Shown here piece by piece: positions 16,701 to 24,076 of a stretch of 32,801 bases of DNA. Each line of letters opens with the position of its first letter. Position 1 is the first letter of the stretch. The notes beneath the pieces were generated by a model. The model was not told the origin of the DNA and made no database searches. It saw only the letters and a program-made list of their open reading frames with translations. The translations under genes were made by a program, and so were the position numbers. Source of the stretch: Deltaproteobacteria bacterium (GTDB taxonomy: Bacteria > Myxococcota_A > Bradymonadia > REDH01); contig JABMMX010000282.1 of the NCBI GenBank assembly GCA_013205435.1, positions 1 to 32,801 of the forward strand, read 5' to 3'.

Positions 16701-19700
16701 GGGCACGCTCTGCGCGCCGACCAAGATCTGCATCGCCGACACCGACTGCGGCGGCGCCAACGCGACCTGTGCTGGCGGCTTCTGCCGCAACTGCAGCGAC
16801 ACGGTGAAGAACGGTAACGAGACCGACATCGACTGCGGTGGCATCTGCGGCGGCAACTGCGGCTTCAACAAGATCTGCGGCCTGAGCACCGACTGCGCCA
16901 GCCAGAACTGCGTGAGCGGCCGCTGCGGACTCTCGGCGGATGGCCTTGCTTGCTCCGCGAACGGTGACTGCGCGAGCAGCTCCTGCGATGGCGTCGCGGG
17001 CGGGCGGATTCTCTCCGCGGTGAACCAGGTTGGAACCTACAACGATGGTCTTGGTACCTCGCTGACGGGAGACGACTCTTCCGTGGCTGTGCAGCTTGGA
17101 TTTAAGTTCCAATTCTTCGGGAATGAGTTCTCGACCGCGACGGTGAGCACGAACGGCTACCTTGTATTCTCGGGATCTGTGACGGGTTATGGCTCCAATC
17201 TCCCGACTGCCGCCGCTCCGAACAACCTCGTCGCCCTCTGGTGGAATGATCTCAATGCCTCCGCAGCGGGCCAGATCCGGTTCTACACAACGGGAGCAGC
17301 GCCCTTCCGGAAGTTCGTGGTGAACTACAATGGATTGAACCACTACTCTTCTGGGAACCTGATCAACGCGCAGATGGTGTTGCATGAGTCCCTGAACTAC
17401 GTCGACCTCACCTGCCTGAACTGCGCGGTGGATGGCGATCTCCATTACCAGGGCGTGGAGAATGCGACGGGCACCAGCTCCTTCACGACGGAGACGAACG
17501 GTTCCTCGTCGTCGGCCATCACGAACCGTACCGTCCGTTACGTGACAGGCGCCAGCAGCCCCATCTGCGCACCTGCGACCTGTGGCGATGGCAGTTTGAA
17601 CGGCACGGAGACGGGCATCGACTGCGGAGGTAGCTGCCGGTCGGACTGCACGAAGAACGTTGCCTGCGTGGCGGGTACGGATTGCCTGTCTGGCAGTTGC
17701 ATCAGCGGCCTCTGCGCCGGCATCGCGGATGCGGGAGCGTGCGCGCTTTCGAACTCCTGCACGAGCGGTGTCTGCACCTCCGGCGCCTGCGCTGCGCCCA
17801 CCTGCACCGACACGGTGAGGAATGGCGCTGAGACCGACCTCGATTGCGGCGGCGCCACCTGCGGCGCCACCTGCGGCGCTGGAAAGGTTTGTGGCACAGT
17901 CACAGACTGCGCATCGAACCGCTGCGATGGCGGCCTCTGCCGCACCTGCACCGACGGTGTGAAGTCGGGCACAGAGTCCGACATTGACTGCGGCGGCGTC
18001 TGCGTCAGCGGCAGCGCTGGCAAGTGCGCGCTTACCAAGATCTGCGCGGTCAACGGCGATTGCGGCTCGGGCAACTGCGTGGCAGGCGTCTGCGCTGCCC
18101 CGCCGTTCGACTGCTTCGACGGCATCAAGGGCAGCAACGATGTCAACGAGACGGGTGTTGACTGCGGTGGCTCGGATTGCGCAGCCCGCTGCTTCGTCGG
18201 CACTGCCTGCATTGTGGGCGGCGACTGCGCAAGCGGCGTCTGCACCAGCGGTATCTGCGCCAAGGCCAGCACTGGCGGCAGCTGCCTGACGGGCGCCGAA
18301 TGCAACGACGGCGTCTGCAGCGGAGGCGCGCCGACGGCACAGAGCACTGCGGTGCTCTACACCACGCCGGACGGCACCTGGACGACCATCAGCGGCATCT
18401 CTGATGACAGCTTGAAGACCGCGTCGCCCATCGCGATCGGGTTCAGCATGAACTACTTCGGCAACCAGTACACCACCTTCGATGCGACCTCGAACGGCTG
18501 GATGGCTCTTGGGACCAACGGCGTCAGTGCGTTCACCTCCAGCCTGACGCTGCCGAGCTTCACGGCAAGGAACGGTATCGCTCTCTTCGCTCAGGACAGC
18601 GGCTCCAGCACCCCGCCGGTTGCCACCTATCGCTACAAGGTGTTTGGCACGGCTCCCTTCCGGAAGCTCATCTACGATGTGACCAGGAACCGGACTTTTT
18701 ACAACACGGCGAGCGTGACCTACACCGCCCAAGCTGTGCTCTATGAGACAACGGGTCGCGTTGAGGTTGTCTGCAACCCCTGCACACAGGAGACGACCCG
18801 CCCTGGAACGCAGGGCGTGACCAACGCTGCAGGCACCGTTTCGGCCTTCCTCGCTGGCCGCAACAACGCAGCCTTCAGCGCTACCGACACGGCCGTGTTC
18901 GACACCATTGCAGGCCGCACCTGCCAGGCGCCCACGAACACGGACGGCGTGAAGAACAGCACAGAGACCGATATCGACTGCGGTGGTAGCTCCGGCATCA
19001 CCTGCGGCGGTGGTAAGGTCTGCACGATTGCGGCGGATTGCGCGAGCGCCAACTGCACTGGCGGTCTCTGCGGCAAGCTGGCCGACGGCGCATCTTGCGC
19101 TGCGGATAATGACTGTAACAGCAGCCTCTGCGGCGGCACTGACCCGCGCGGTGTCTCGGTCGGCACCTTCTCGGCCATTACCTACCCGAACTGCGCTGCG
19201 CCGGGGGCAGGCGAGACCTGCTACAGCATTAGCGACGACTCAACTTCGGCAGCCATCACCGTTCCCTTCACCTTCAAGTTCTTCGACATTGGTTACACCT
19301 CTCTTCGAATCAACAACAATGGTTGGGTAACTTTCGATTCGGCGGACGTCTCTACCAACGGCTACACCAACACGCTCTCGAACGTCACGACCGTCTTCCC
19401 GCACACCGCTCGCGACCCCGGCCCCGCCATCTACCTGTATGGGTTCGACATGGCTACCTCGACGAACAAGTGGGCCACCTACACGCTTGGTACAGCCCCG
19501 AACCGCGAGTTCTACATTACGCTCAATAACGGCGTTGGGTATACGGCAACGAACGGTACGGCGACGGGGGCAATCATCCTGCTCGAGGCGGACAACTCGG
19601 TGCACATCCAGTGCGACACCTGCACCAAGCTTACTAGCACGAATGTGAAGCGTCGCGGCGTTCTCAACGCCGACAGCTCGCTCGCCTACTTCTACGCCGA

Positions 19701-20517
19701 CAACACCACGCTCGGTTCGGAGGACTCTGTAGCCTTCACGGTGGATGGCGCAACGAACGCTGCCCGTCGCCGTCTGGTCTACCAGACGAACTGGTCGAGC
19801 AAGGTTTGCGCCGTGACCGCCAGCCGCGGAGTGCCCTGCGTCAGCAACGGTGGCTGCCTGAGCGGATCCTGCGTCGCCGGAAATGCGGTGAGTTCGATCG
19901 CCTACGTGGCGCCCAGCAACCTGCTCGGCGGCGCAGCGAACAACGGCGGCGCTCTGGTTAGCTCCTCCGGCACCACCGATGCCCGCTTGTCGGGCTCCAA
20001 CGTGTCGTTGACCTACCCGATTGGATTCAACTTCAAGTTCTTCGGCACGCAGTATGCCAACTTCCGCGCGGCGTCAGATGGCCACCTGTACTTCTCGACG
20101 AACAACACCTCGTCAGCAGCTGCATCGCAGGCGACAGCGGCCTCCACAGCGCCGAACGCTGTGGTCGGCTACGCATGGCACGACATGGGCGCGCAGACGG
20201 CGACGACCGCTGGTAACTTCCGCACTACCGGTTCCGCCCCGAACCGTACCTTCATCTTCAGCGTCAACGGGGCGGCAACTGCTACCGCCGGCGGCGTGTC
20301 CTCGGCTGAGGTAAAGGTTTACGAGACCTCCAACCTCGTCGACATCACCTGCGTCGCCTGCACCCAGGGTTCGACAGCTACTTCGACCGCCATCGTCCTT
20401 GAGAACTCGGCGGGCACGGCGAACCTCAATGCGCTCGGTGCAGGCACCGGCACGACAGGCGCGGTGAACACCTCCTCCTACCGGTTCAACCCGAACCCGG
20501 CCTCCGTCTGCTTCTAA
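10744..20517 (+). CDS. Giant 3257-residue lipoprotein alternating nidogen-like and Cys-rich domains
   Basis: The ATG at 10744 follows GGAGG and begins a lipoprotein signal (LTLVGC, Cys25; Asp at +2). An earlier in-frame TTG at 10732 overlaps the ribosome-binding site and is rejected. Residues about 30-240 are a unique N-terminal domain ending with a MopE-like NGLDDDCDLRVDEG. Then Cys-rich blocks (C.DGVKNGTETDIDCGG.CG..C, then DC.SG.C..G.C) alternate with nine beta domains of about 200 residues. Each beta domain shows a GF.F.FFG..Y strand, an NGW(I/L)SF strand, a TAPNRKF(I/V)VNY strand and an ENA.GT segment, resembling the NIDO (nidogen-like) domain. There is no catalytic motif. The protein ends abruptly at SVCF, with no C-terminal anchor. 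A surface adhesin or matrix fibre is inferred. A strong terminator follows, so it is probably transcribed alone. Confidence 0.9.
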   Translation: MRPWILSLSRAGTAIGLVSLTLVGCDSGSPELESQTTPVASAPDGGIVAPDASTPTPVGATNLRSGEIRLADFQGHYDGTQFVIDSIKPAAEPVEGFGLMSREQQLCILNVVQDGIPGSGPANSLELVTESQARNGACPAPYDTVPSLCANVTLRSFYTDRTRTDVYVRINSLTTPLANPVLNSAVSTPGLPSGLGIFSYGNLGLAGSPQAAASRDWVFQTSGASFSFTGSVVTNMAEFANGLDDDCDLRVDEGIANYADGIACVDNTDCTSTLCQGGICAPTTCSNGAPDAGETDIDCGGICGASCVGDKICTAGTDCITGQCPAGLCLGSTGDVCAGNPSCVNQVCNPNIAVTSEPLTFAPETVGPNAVTVTQVDGDPLGDDTVSSAIPLGFGFNFYGNQFTNIYVSDNGWVSFTAPAFSTAFRSAIPSTSTPNNLIAAWWSDLDPDGTETITYFTTGTAPNRKFIVNYGAVPTYTFPDTTVTAQIVLSEGSNTIDIHCTDCSNPGTQQRTQGVENATGTAGLATAGVNNAIATKTNTSIRFNTVTQDGFCAAASCTDAVDNGNETGVDCGGLCGSNCADGITCNVGADCLRGNCAAGICVSCFDGIKNQTEGDTDCGGACALRCGSSQTCNITADCISGICDASNICVPTGDPGDACASDNDCDSKVCDAGGPGSQGGYPLNLNGLITDGNPAVNSFGGPLGDDQLSAPYPIGFNFPFYDTTQTQVVISSNGWLTFGSATGSFASTIPSTSTPNGVVSFFGRDLDPRDGGTITYATVGTAPNREFLVNYNNIPDFGGSDHGPITVQVALQETTGYIDIRCVSCVSNTSTAIMGIENMAGTLGIPMPGAAYSAARNLTNTSIRFQTVTRVVGVCLAPTCSDVTSNQDESGIDCGGAVCTTRCAGGQACIAGGDCTSTRCENAVCSTCTDGIKSGTETDIDCGGVCGSTCIDTKICSVNADCASNRCEGGICTSCTDGVKNGSETDLDCGGVCGGTCNFAEVCLVAGDCFTNNCTAGSCGKGATGANCGGPVDCDSQVCVPGIAKGASDTAATYALVPTAGFAPVTFPSSDDSSTLLQIGFSFPFFTGTFTELSLSTNGLFQFGGTASNSYSAALGSTATPNNFVTFFNKDLTVAGATITSGTVGTAPNRKFVIDFQDLADYGGYDHGPVSLQIQLNESTGYIDLMYTNADSGLDTLRIGAEGPSVGGATPDFIALDGYNPGSTAFVNKAVRLGTFNQYPGLCAAPNCSDATKNQAETDIDCGGQCGAVCTIGKGCSTVGDCDPGAAGVAECLLVGTATICMNCGDGTKNGNEADVDCGGSCATDCVSGQTCGGNNDCDSNLCVGGLCAGCADATQNGTETDVDCGGADCGPCFGGKICVADGDCLSASCVGGFCALGATASSCSQGDQCLNGVCGGGTIPSANGVAVTWNPDASLNAVTAGARASSTIGGTSKLGDTTITPAIPLGFTFRYFDQLYTTARITGNGWLSFTATFSSDNPPFLSPSTSTPNAIIAPFWFDANPSAGDANTDVRYLTTGTAPNRKFIVNWINVPSYYASTDKATFQVIIYENGGYVDINCKDCTVNYSQSKAQIVENAAGTQAFSAYSLNNSTTFSTPNQTAKRYFTNATNGASCVAPTCNDGVKNQGETDTDCGGAACGATCAPTKICAADTDCGGLGASCAAGVCRNCADGVLNGTETALDCGGQCGATCGGGLACNLGTDCATSGCTGGLCNLGATGELCTLGNQCANGVCSTPAPVAITTAPDAASLGNITAGTQATSFGSKLGDSGHSDAVTLPFAFNFFGTTYPSVKINGNGWISFDLASTNSHNAPTTSPSSFNPNAVIAGFWFDAEATISASSDVRYTTVGTAPNRKFIVNYVALPYWLNASDTVTFQIALNEGENTVDIFCSDCTLATTGTTKAQVLENGAGTVARSAYSLSASSSFSIPNNTGFRYNTGSIKACQAPTNTDGVKNGTETDTDCGGTSGTLCAPTKICIADTDCGGANATCAGGFCRNCSDTVKNGNETDIDCGGICGGNCGFNKICGLSTDCASQNCVSGRCGLSADGLACSANGDCASSSCDGVAGGRILSAVNQVGTYNDGLGTSLTGDDSSVAVQLGFKFQFFGNEFSTATVSTNGYLVFSGSVTGYGSNLPTAAAPNNLVALWWNDLNASAAGQIRFYTTGAAPFRKFVVNYNGLNHYSSGNLINAQMVLHESLNYVDLTCLNCAVDGDLHYQGVENATGTSSFTTETNGSSSSAITNRTVRYVTGASSPICAPATCGDGSLNGTETGIDCGGSCRSDCTKNVACVAGTDCLSGSCISGLCAGIADAGACALSNSCTSGVCTSGACAAPTCTDTVRNGAETDLDCGGATCGATCGAGKVCGTVTDCASNRCDGGLCRTCTDGVKSGTESDIDCGGVCVSGSAGKCALTKICAVNGDCGSGNCVAGVCAAPPFDCFDGIKGSNDVNETGVDCGGSDCAARCFVGTACIVGGDCASGVCTSGICAKASTGGSCLTGAECNDGVCSGGAPTAQSTAVLYTTPDGTWTTISGISDDSLKTASPIAIGFSMNYFGNQYTTFDATSNGWMALGTNGVSAFTSSLTLPSFTARNGIALFAQDSGSSTPPVATYRYKVFGTAPFRKLIYDVTRNRTFYNTASVTYTAQAVLYETTGRVEVVCNPCTQETTRPGTQGVTNAAGTVSAFLAGRNNAAFSATDTAVFDTIAGRTCQAPTNTDGVKNSTETDIDCGGSSGITCGGGKVCTIAADCASANCTGGLCGKLADGASCAADNDCNSSLCGGTDPRGVSVGTFSAITYPNCAAPGAGETCYSISDDSTSAAITVPFTFKFFDIGYTSLRINNNGWVTFDSADVSTNGYTNTLSNVTTVFPHTARDPGPAIYLYGFDMATSTNKWATYTLGTAPNREFYITLNNGVGYTATNGTATGAIILLEADNSVHIQCDTCTKLTSTNVKRRGVLNADSSLAYFYADNTTLGSEDSVAFTVDGATNAARRRLVYQTNWSSKVCAVTASRGVPCVSNGGCLSGSCVAGNAVSSIAYVAPSNLLGGAANNGGALVSSSGTTDARLSGSNVSLTYPIGFNFKFFGTQYANFRAASDGHLYFSTNNTSSAAASQATAASTAPNAVVGYAWHDMGAQTATTAGNFRTTGSAPNRTFIFSVNGAATATAGGVSSAEVKVYETSNLVDITCVACTQGSTATSTAIVLENSAGTANLNALGAGTGTTGAVNTSSYRFNPNPASVCF
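11623..16838 (+). repeat. Exact 20-mer repeated four times in the giant gene
   Basis: GAGACCGACATCGACTGCGG occurs identically at 11623-11642, 13555-13574, 14515-14534 and 16819-16838, each coding ETDIDCG at the same place in a Cys block. Near-identical copies occur elsewhere (for example near 14824 and 18965). Such identity at DNA level could allow slipped or unequal recombination that changes domain number. Confidence 0.85.
11800..20505 (+). repeat. Nine-fold nidogen-like plus Cys-block repeat
   Basis: The GFxFxFFG strands that open each beta domain lie at about 11920, 12885, 13980, 15137, 16131, 17092, 18432, 19257 and 20020. Approximate domain spans are 11800-12390, 12780-13350, 13890-14460, 15010-15620, 16010-16620, 17000-17550, 18335-18915, 19140-19800 and 19885-20505. 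The Cys blocks between them vary in length, from about 25 codons (19805-19880) to about 255 codons (17560-18330). The beta domains diverge clearly from each other, so duplication is old, while the Cys blocks are more alike. Confidence 0.85.
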
Positions 20518-20537
20518 GAAGTCGACTCGCTTTCAAG

Positions 20538-20571
20538 AAGCCCGCCCTTTCAGGCGGGCTTTCCGCTTTTT
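20538..20571 (+). terminator. Strong intrinsic terminator after the giant gene
   Basis: A perfect 9-bp stem AAGCCCGCC / GGCGGGCTT (20538-20546 with 20553-20561) encloses the loop CTTTCA. A T-rich tract with TTTTT at 20567-20571 follows. It lies 21 nt after the stop codon and separates the giant gene from the next lipoprotein gene. Confidence 0.9.
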
Positions 20572-20611
20572 GTGAGGGCAGCGCGGCGCGCCCCCTTTTG
20601 CTCCTCCGTGG

Positions 20612-20634
20612 ACCGCTCCGGTAGGAGCGGTTTT
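20612..20634 (+). promoter_or_regulatory. Second hairpin with T-run directly before the next gene
   Basis: A perfect 8-bp stem ACCGCTCC / GGAGCGGT (20612-20619 with 20624-20631), loop GGTA, runs into TTTT. It ends about 16 nt before the ATG at 20650. It may be a backup terminator, or a leader hairpin or attenuator of the downstream gene. Its 3' end is close to the ribosome-binding site GGAG but does not cover it. Confidence 0.5.
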
Positions 20635-20649
20635 CCCTTGGAGTCGTTC

Positions 20650-23508
20650 ATGCGTAATTTCCTCGGACTTGGTCTCGCCTCAGTCTTCGCCCTCGCGGGT
20701 TGTGGAGAGGAGGCCAAGAAGCAGCCCGCTCCCGCAGACGAGTGTTCTACCTTCTCCCCATGCGCCATCGGCGAGTGCGTGGAAGGCCAGTGTGTTGCAG
20801 GCGATGTGGTCGAGGATACCGACCCGGGCGTTGACACGGCACCGGACACCCAGCCCGACACCACAGACACGGGTACCCCCGATACCATCGAGCCTACGGG
20901 TGCCGCCTGCGGCGTGGCCTGCGTGGCAGACGGCGATTGCGACAGCGGGCTGTGCCGTCCGCTTGGCACGGGGGCAGCCAAGGTCTGCACCGAGCTGTTT
21001 GCCACCGATGGCTGCGATGGCTGCCCCAGCTTCGGGCCCATCTCTGCGGGCGCCTCGGGCAGCGACGGCGACCTCTGCGCCGCGGGCGATTATGGTGACT
21101 GCGCTGCCTGCACGGCAGACGCCGACTGCGGCGCCGGCCTCTGCCAGCCCACCAGCGGCTCAACTTTCTGTCAGATGCCCTGCTTTGGCGACAACAGCTG
21201 CCCCGAGGGCTTCACCTGCCGCGGCGCCGACCGCAACGGTTCAGTCGTTGCGGTCTGCGAGCCCGACAACGGCCTCTGCACGGGCTGCATCGATGAAGAT
21301 GGCGACGGCTACGGAGGTGGGCCCGCCTGTCTTGGTCCGGACTGCGCACCTGCCGACCCCACCATCAACCCGGGCGCCCCCGAGCTCTGCAACAATGCAG
21401 ATGAGGACTGCGATGGCCGCGCAGACGATGGCATCTCGCTCGCGACCGACGAGAACAACTGCGGAGGCTGCGGCATCGTCTGTGACCTCGCGAATGCAAA
21501 CGAAGTCTGCACCGCCGGCATCTGCCGTGTCGACAGCTGCACGGGCAACTTTGCAGACTGCAATGGCGACCGGGTGGATGGCTGCGAGGTGAACTTCGAC
21601 GACCCCGATACCTGTGGTTCCTGCGTGGTGACTGGCGGCCTGGTCGGTGCGCCCTGCGGCATCTGCGGCGACGGCGTCTTCGCCTGCTCCGGCGTTGGCA
21701 CGGCCGAGTGCGTTGGCGATACCGCGAATGCGTGCGGCGGCTGCGAGCCGCTCCCGCAGGTTCTGGGCGACACCTGCGGCTGCGGCGCGGGCGAGTGGGC
21801 CTGCGACCCTGCGACGCCCGGCGCGCAGGTCTGCATCAACGATGCGCTGGCCAACGACTGCGGCGGTTGCGGCGCGGTTGAGGGCGGCGTTGCTGGCGAG
21901 GCCTGCTGCGGTGCCTTCACGCTGGCCTGCGACCCCTCGAACCTGAACTCCGTCTTTTGCGATGTACCCGACAGCTTCCCCCGCAACGCCTGTGGCGGTT
22001 GCACTGCGCTCGCCCGTGAACCCGCTCAGCCCTGCGGCACCTGCGAGAGCGGAGCCACAGTCTGCGACGGCCGTGAGGCGACCCGCTGCGATGGTGACTT
22101 GGGGAACGCGGCACTGAACGGCTGCGGCGGTTGCGCGACGCTGCCGGGCGAGCCGGGCGAGGCCTGCGGCACCTGCGGTCTCAACAGCTATGTCTGTGAT
22201 GCAACGGACATTGACCAGAGCAGCTGCAACGGAGACACCCGCGTCAACAGTTGCGGCGGCTGCGCCGCGCTCGACATCGCGCCCGGCGCTGCCTGCTGCG
22301 AGACCTACACGGCCATCTGCGACCCCCTCCGCCCCGGTCTGACGAAGTGCGATGTACCTGTGACCGTGCAGCTCAACGCCTGCGGTGGTTGCGGCGTGCT
22401 CGACCAGCGGCTTGGCGAGGTCTGCGGTACCTGCGGCTCGGGCCGCTACGCCTGCGGCGGCCAGGATACGGTGGTCTGCGCCGGCGACCTTGGCGCTGCC
22501 GCGCTCAACGCCTGCGGCGGCTGCGGCCTGCTTGATGGCGAGCCCGGGTCGGCCTGCGGCCCCTGCGGCGAGGACTTTGTGGAGTGCGTAGGTACCGATA
22601 TCGTCGCCTGTGACGGCGCAACCAGCTTCAACAGCTGCGGCGGATGCTTGCCGCTCGCCAACGAGCCCGGCGCCACCTGCTGCGGTGGCACCTCAGAGTA
22701 CACTTGCAACCCCGACGATCGCAACGGTACCGTCTGCCCGAGCGCCGATGGCCGAGTGAACTTCTGCGGGGGCTGTGGCAACGGTCGCGCAGAACTCGAC
22801 GGCGCCTGCGGCACCTGTGGCTCCGGTACCTACGCGTGCGACCGGGCCGATCCGACTGCGGTTGTCTGCAATGGCGACCAAGGTGCAGCCGCTCTGAACG
22901 CCTGCGGCGGCTGCGGCCCTCTTAGCGCCCGCATCGGCGAGGCCTGCGGCAGCTGCGGTCTCGATACCTACATCTGCGACCCCTCGGGCGGTGGCGATGT
23001 GGTCTGCTCGGGAGATACCACTTTTGACTGTGGCGGCTGCACCGACTTCGCCGAGAGCGAGGGCGACGCCTGCGGATCTTGCGGTCTTGGCGCCTTTGCC
23101 TGCTCGGGCAGCACGCTGACCTGTGTGGGCGATGCAGCGAACGAGTGCGGCACCTGCGAGACGCTCCTCCAGCCACCAGGCGGCAGCTGCTGCGAAGGCG
23201 GCACGCTGGAGTGCAACCGCGACACCGGCACCGTCCTCTGCAACAACACCGACCCCGGGCTTCTTAACGCCTGCGGCGGCTGCGCACGGCTTGAGGCAAA
23301 CCCGGGTGATGGCTGCGGCACCTGCGGCTACGGCACCTTCATCTGTGACGGTGACGGTCTGACCTGTGAGGGCGACCCCGGCGATGGCATCCTCAACGCC
23401 TGTGGTGGCTGCTCGACGCTCGATGGTGTCCCGGGCACCAGCTGTGGCGGTGGAGACATCTGGGTCTGCGACGGAACCGAAGCCGTCTTCTGCTCCCCGC
23501 CCGGCTAG
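20650..23508 (+). CDS. CGGC-repeat surface lipoprotein with a MopE-type unit
   Basis: The protein has 952 residues from the ATG at 20650, which follows GGAG by 6 nt; the frame is open further upstream but there crosses the leader hairpin. The lipoprotein signal ends FALAGC (Cys18). A Thr/Asp/Pro spacer follows (DTAPDTQPDTTDTGTPDT), then several irregular Cys modules. One MopE-type unit (DEDGDGYG, DCAPADPTINPGAPELC, DEDCDGRADDG) lies near residues 215-260. The rest, from about residue 320, is fifteen units of about 43 residues beginning CGGC and holding a second motif, either CGTCG or CC. No enzyme motif is present. A disulfide-rich surface protein is inferred. Terminators flank the gene, so it is probably a single-gene transcript. 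Confidence 0.88.
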   Translation: MRNFLGLGLASVFALAGCGEEAKKQPAPADECSTFSPCAIGECVEGQCVAGDVVEDTDPGVDTAPDTQPDTTDTGTPDTIEPTGAACGVACVADGDCDSGLCRPLGTGAAKVCTELFATDGCDGCPSFGPISAGASGSDGDLCAAGDYGDCAACTADADCGAGLCQPTSGSTFCQMPCFGDNSCPEGFTCRGADRNGSVVAVCEPDNGLCTGCIDEDGDGYGGGPACLGPDCAPADPTINPGAPELCNNADEDCDGRADDGISLATDENNCGGCGIVCDLANANEVCTAGICRVDSCTGNFADCNGDRVDGCEVNFDDPDTCGSCVVTGGLVGAPCGICGDGVFACSGVGTAECVGDTANACGGCEPLPQVLGDTCGCGAGEWACDPATPGAQVCINDALANDCGGCGAVEGGVAGEACCGAFTLACDPSNLNSVFCDVPDSFPRNACGGCTALAREPAQPCGTCESGATVCDGREATRCDGDLGNAALNGCGGCATLPGEPGEACGTCGLNSYVCDATDIDQSSCNGDTRVNSCGGCAALDIAPGAACCETYTAICDPLRPGLTKCDVPVTVQLNACGGCGVLDQRLGEVCGTCGSGRYACGGQDTVVCAGDLGAAALNACGGCGLLDGEPGSACGPCGEDFVECVGTDIVACDGATSFNSCGGCLPLANEPGATCCGGTSEYTCNPDDRNGTVCPSADGRVNFCGGCGNGRAELDGACGTCGSGTYACDRADPTAVVCNGDQGAAALNACGGCGPLSARIGEACGSCGLDTYICDPSGGGDVVCSGDTTFDCGGCTDFAESEGDACGSCGLGAFACSGSTLTCVGDAANECGTCETLLQPPGGSCCEGGTLECNRDTGTVLCNNTDPGLLNACGGCARLEANPGDGCGTCGYGTFICDGDGLTCEGDPGDGILNACGGCSTLDGVPGTSCGGGDIWVCDGTEAVFCSPPG
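21750..23505 (+). repeat. Three-unit higher-order repeat in the CGGC protein
   Basis: Units with a CC motif instead of CGxCG (CCGAF, CCETY, CCGGT, CCEGG) lie at 21901, 22291, 22675 and 23185. Spacings are 390, 384 and 510 nt, the last equal to one period plus one 126-nt unit. The unit after each CC unit carries CGTC and ends in a GDxGxAALN-like tail; the next ends GDTxxNS-like. The array is therefore an A-B-C block copied about four times with one extra unit inserted. Confidence 0.8.
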
Positions 23509-23528
23509 TCAGAGCGGTCCATTGCTGC

Positions 23529-23557
23529 GGGGCGCCTCGGCGCCCTTCGCCGTTTTT
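23529..23557 (+). terminator. Intrinsic terminator after the CGGC-repeat gene
   Basis: The GC-rich inverted repeat GGGCGCC / GGCGCCC (23530-23536 with 23539-23545) is followed by TTCGCCG and TTTTT (23553-23557). It lies in the 76-nt gap between the convergent CGGC-repeat gene and rnhA. Confidence 0.7.
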
Positions 23558-23584
23558 GGCGGCCGAGACTGCGGTGCGTGCGCC

Positions 23585-24076
23585 TTAGCGGTTCTCCCGC
23601 TCGTAGACCTCGTCCACGCCGTGGCCCGTGCCGCCCGAGGCTGCTCGGACGAGCTCATCGCACCGCTCGTTGTCTGCGACGCCCGCATGTCCCTTCACCC
23701 AGACGAAGGTGGCCTTGTGGCGGGCGGCTGCGGTGAGGAGCCGCTCCCAGAGGTCGGCGTTGAGCGCCCGCTCCTTGGGGTTGCGCATCCAGCCGTTGGA
23801 GCGCCACTTCTTGGCCCAGCCCTTCTCGATGCCGTTGACCACATACTGGCTGTCGGTGTGGAGGCGGACGCTGCAGGGCTCTTTGAGCGCCTCGAGGGCG
23901 ACGATGGCACCGAGCAGCTCCATGCGGTTGTTGGTGGTGAGGCGGAAACCGGCGGAGAGCTCTTTGACCTTCTCGCCATAGCGGAGGACGACGCCGTATC
24001 CGCCGGGGCCGGGGTTTCCGATGGCGCCGCCGTCGGAGTAGGCGATGATGTTCCGGAGGGGGGCGGGCGATGTCAC
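23585..24076 (-). CDS. rnhA: Ribonuclease HI
   Basis: The protein has 163 residues with a GTG start at 24076 that overlaps the upstream stop codon (GTGA). The catalytic carboxylates are all present: Asp15 in YSDGG, Glu53 in NRMELLGA, Asp75 in HTDSQYV and Asp140 in NERCDEL. The flexible His130 in VKGHAG is also present. The basic handle region (KGWAKKWRSNGWMRNP, residues 85-100) matches E. coli RNase HI. The enzyme cuts the RNA strand of RNA-DNA hybrids, removing R-loops and primers. A continuous open frame extends upstream to 25021, but this lies inside the Sel1-like gene in another frame and is not coding. Co-translation with an envelope lipoprotein is unexpected. Confidence 0.95.
   Translation of the reverse strand: MTSPAPLRNIIAYSDGGAIGNPGPGGYGVVLRYGEKVKELSAGFRLTTNNRMELLGAIVALEALKEPCSVRLHTDSQYVVNGIEKGWAKKWRSNGWMRNPKERALNADLWERLLTAAARHKATFVWVKGHAGVADNERCDELVRAASGGTGHGVDEVYERENR

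Noticed and set aside
16003-18732. A 909-codon open frame antisense to the giant gene
   Set aside because: It lies wholly opposite the well-supported repeat protein. Its translation is low-complexity Ala/Arg/Val with no motif, and it comes from high-GC codon periodicity.
11460-20500. A CRISPR-like array from regularly spaced repeats
   Set aside because: The repeats are in-frame coding repeats of ETDIDCGG blocks with irregular spacing and no cas genes.
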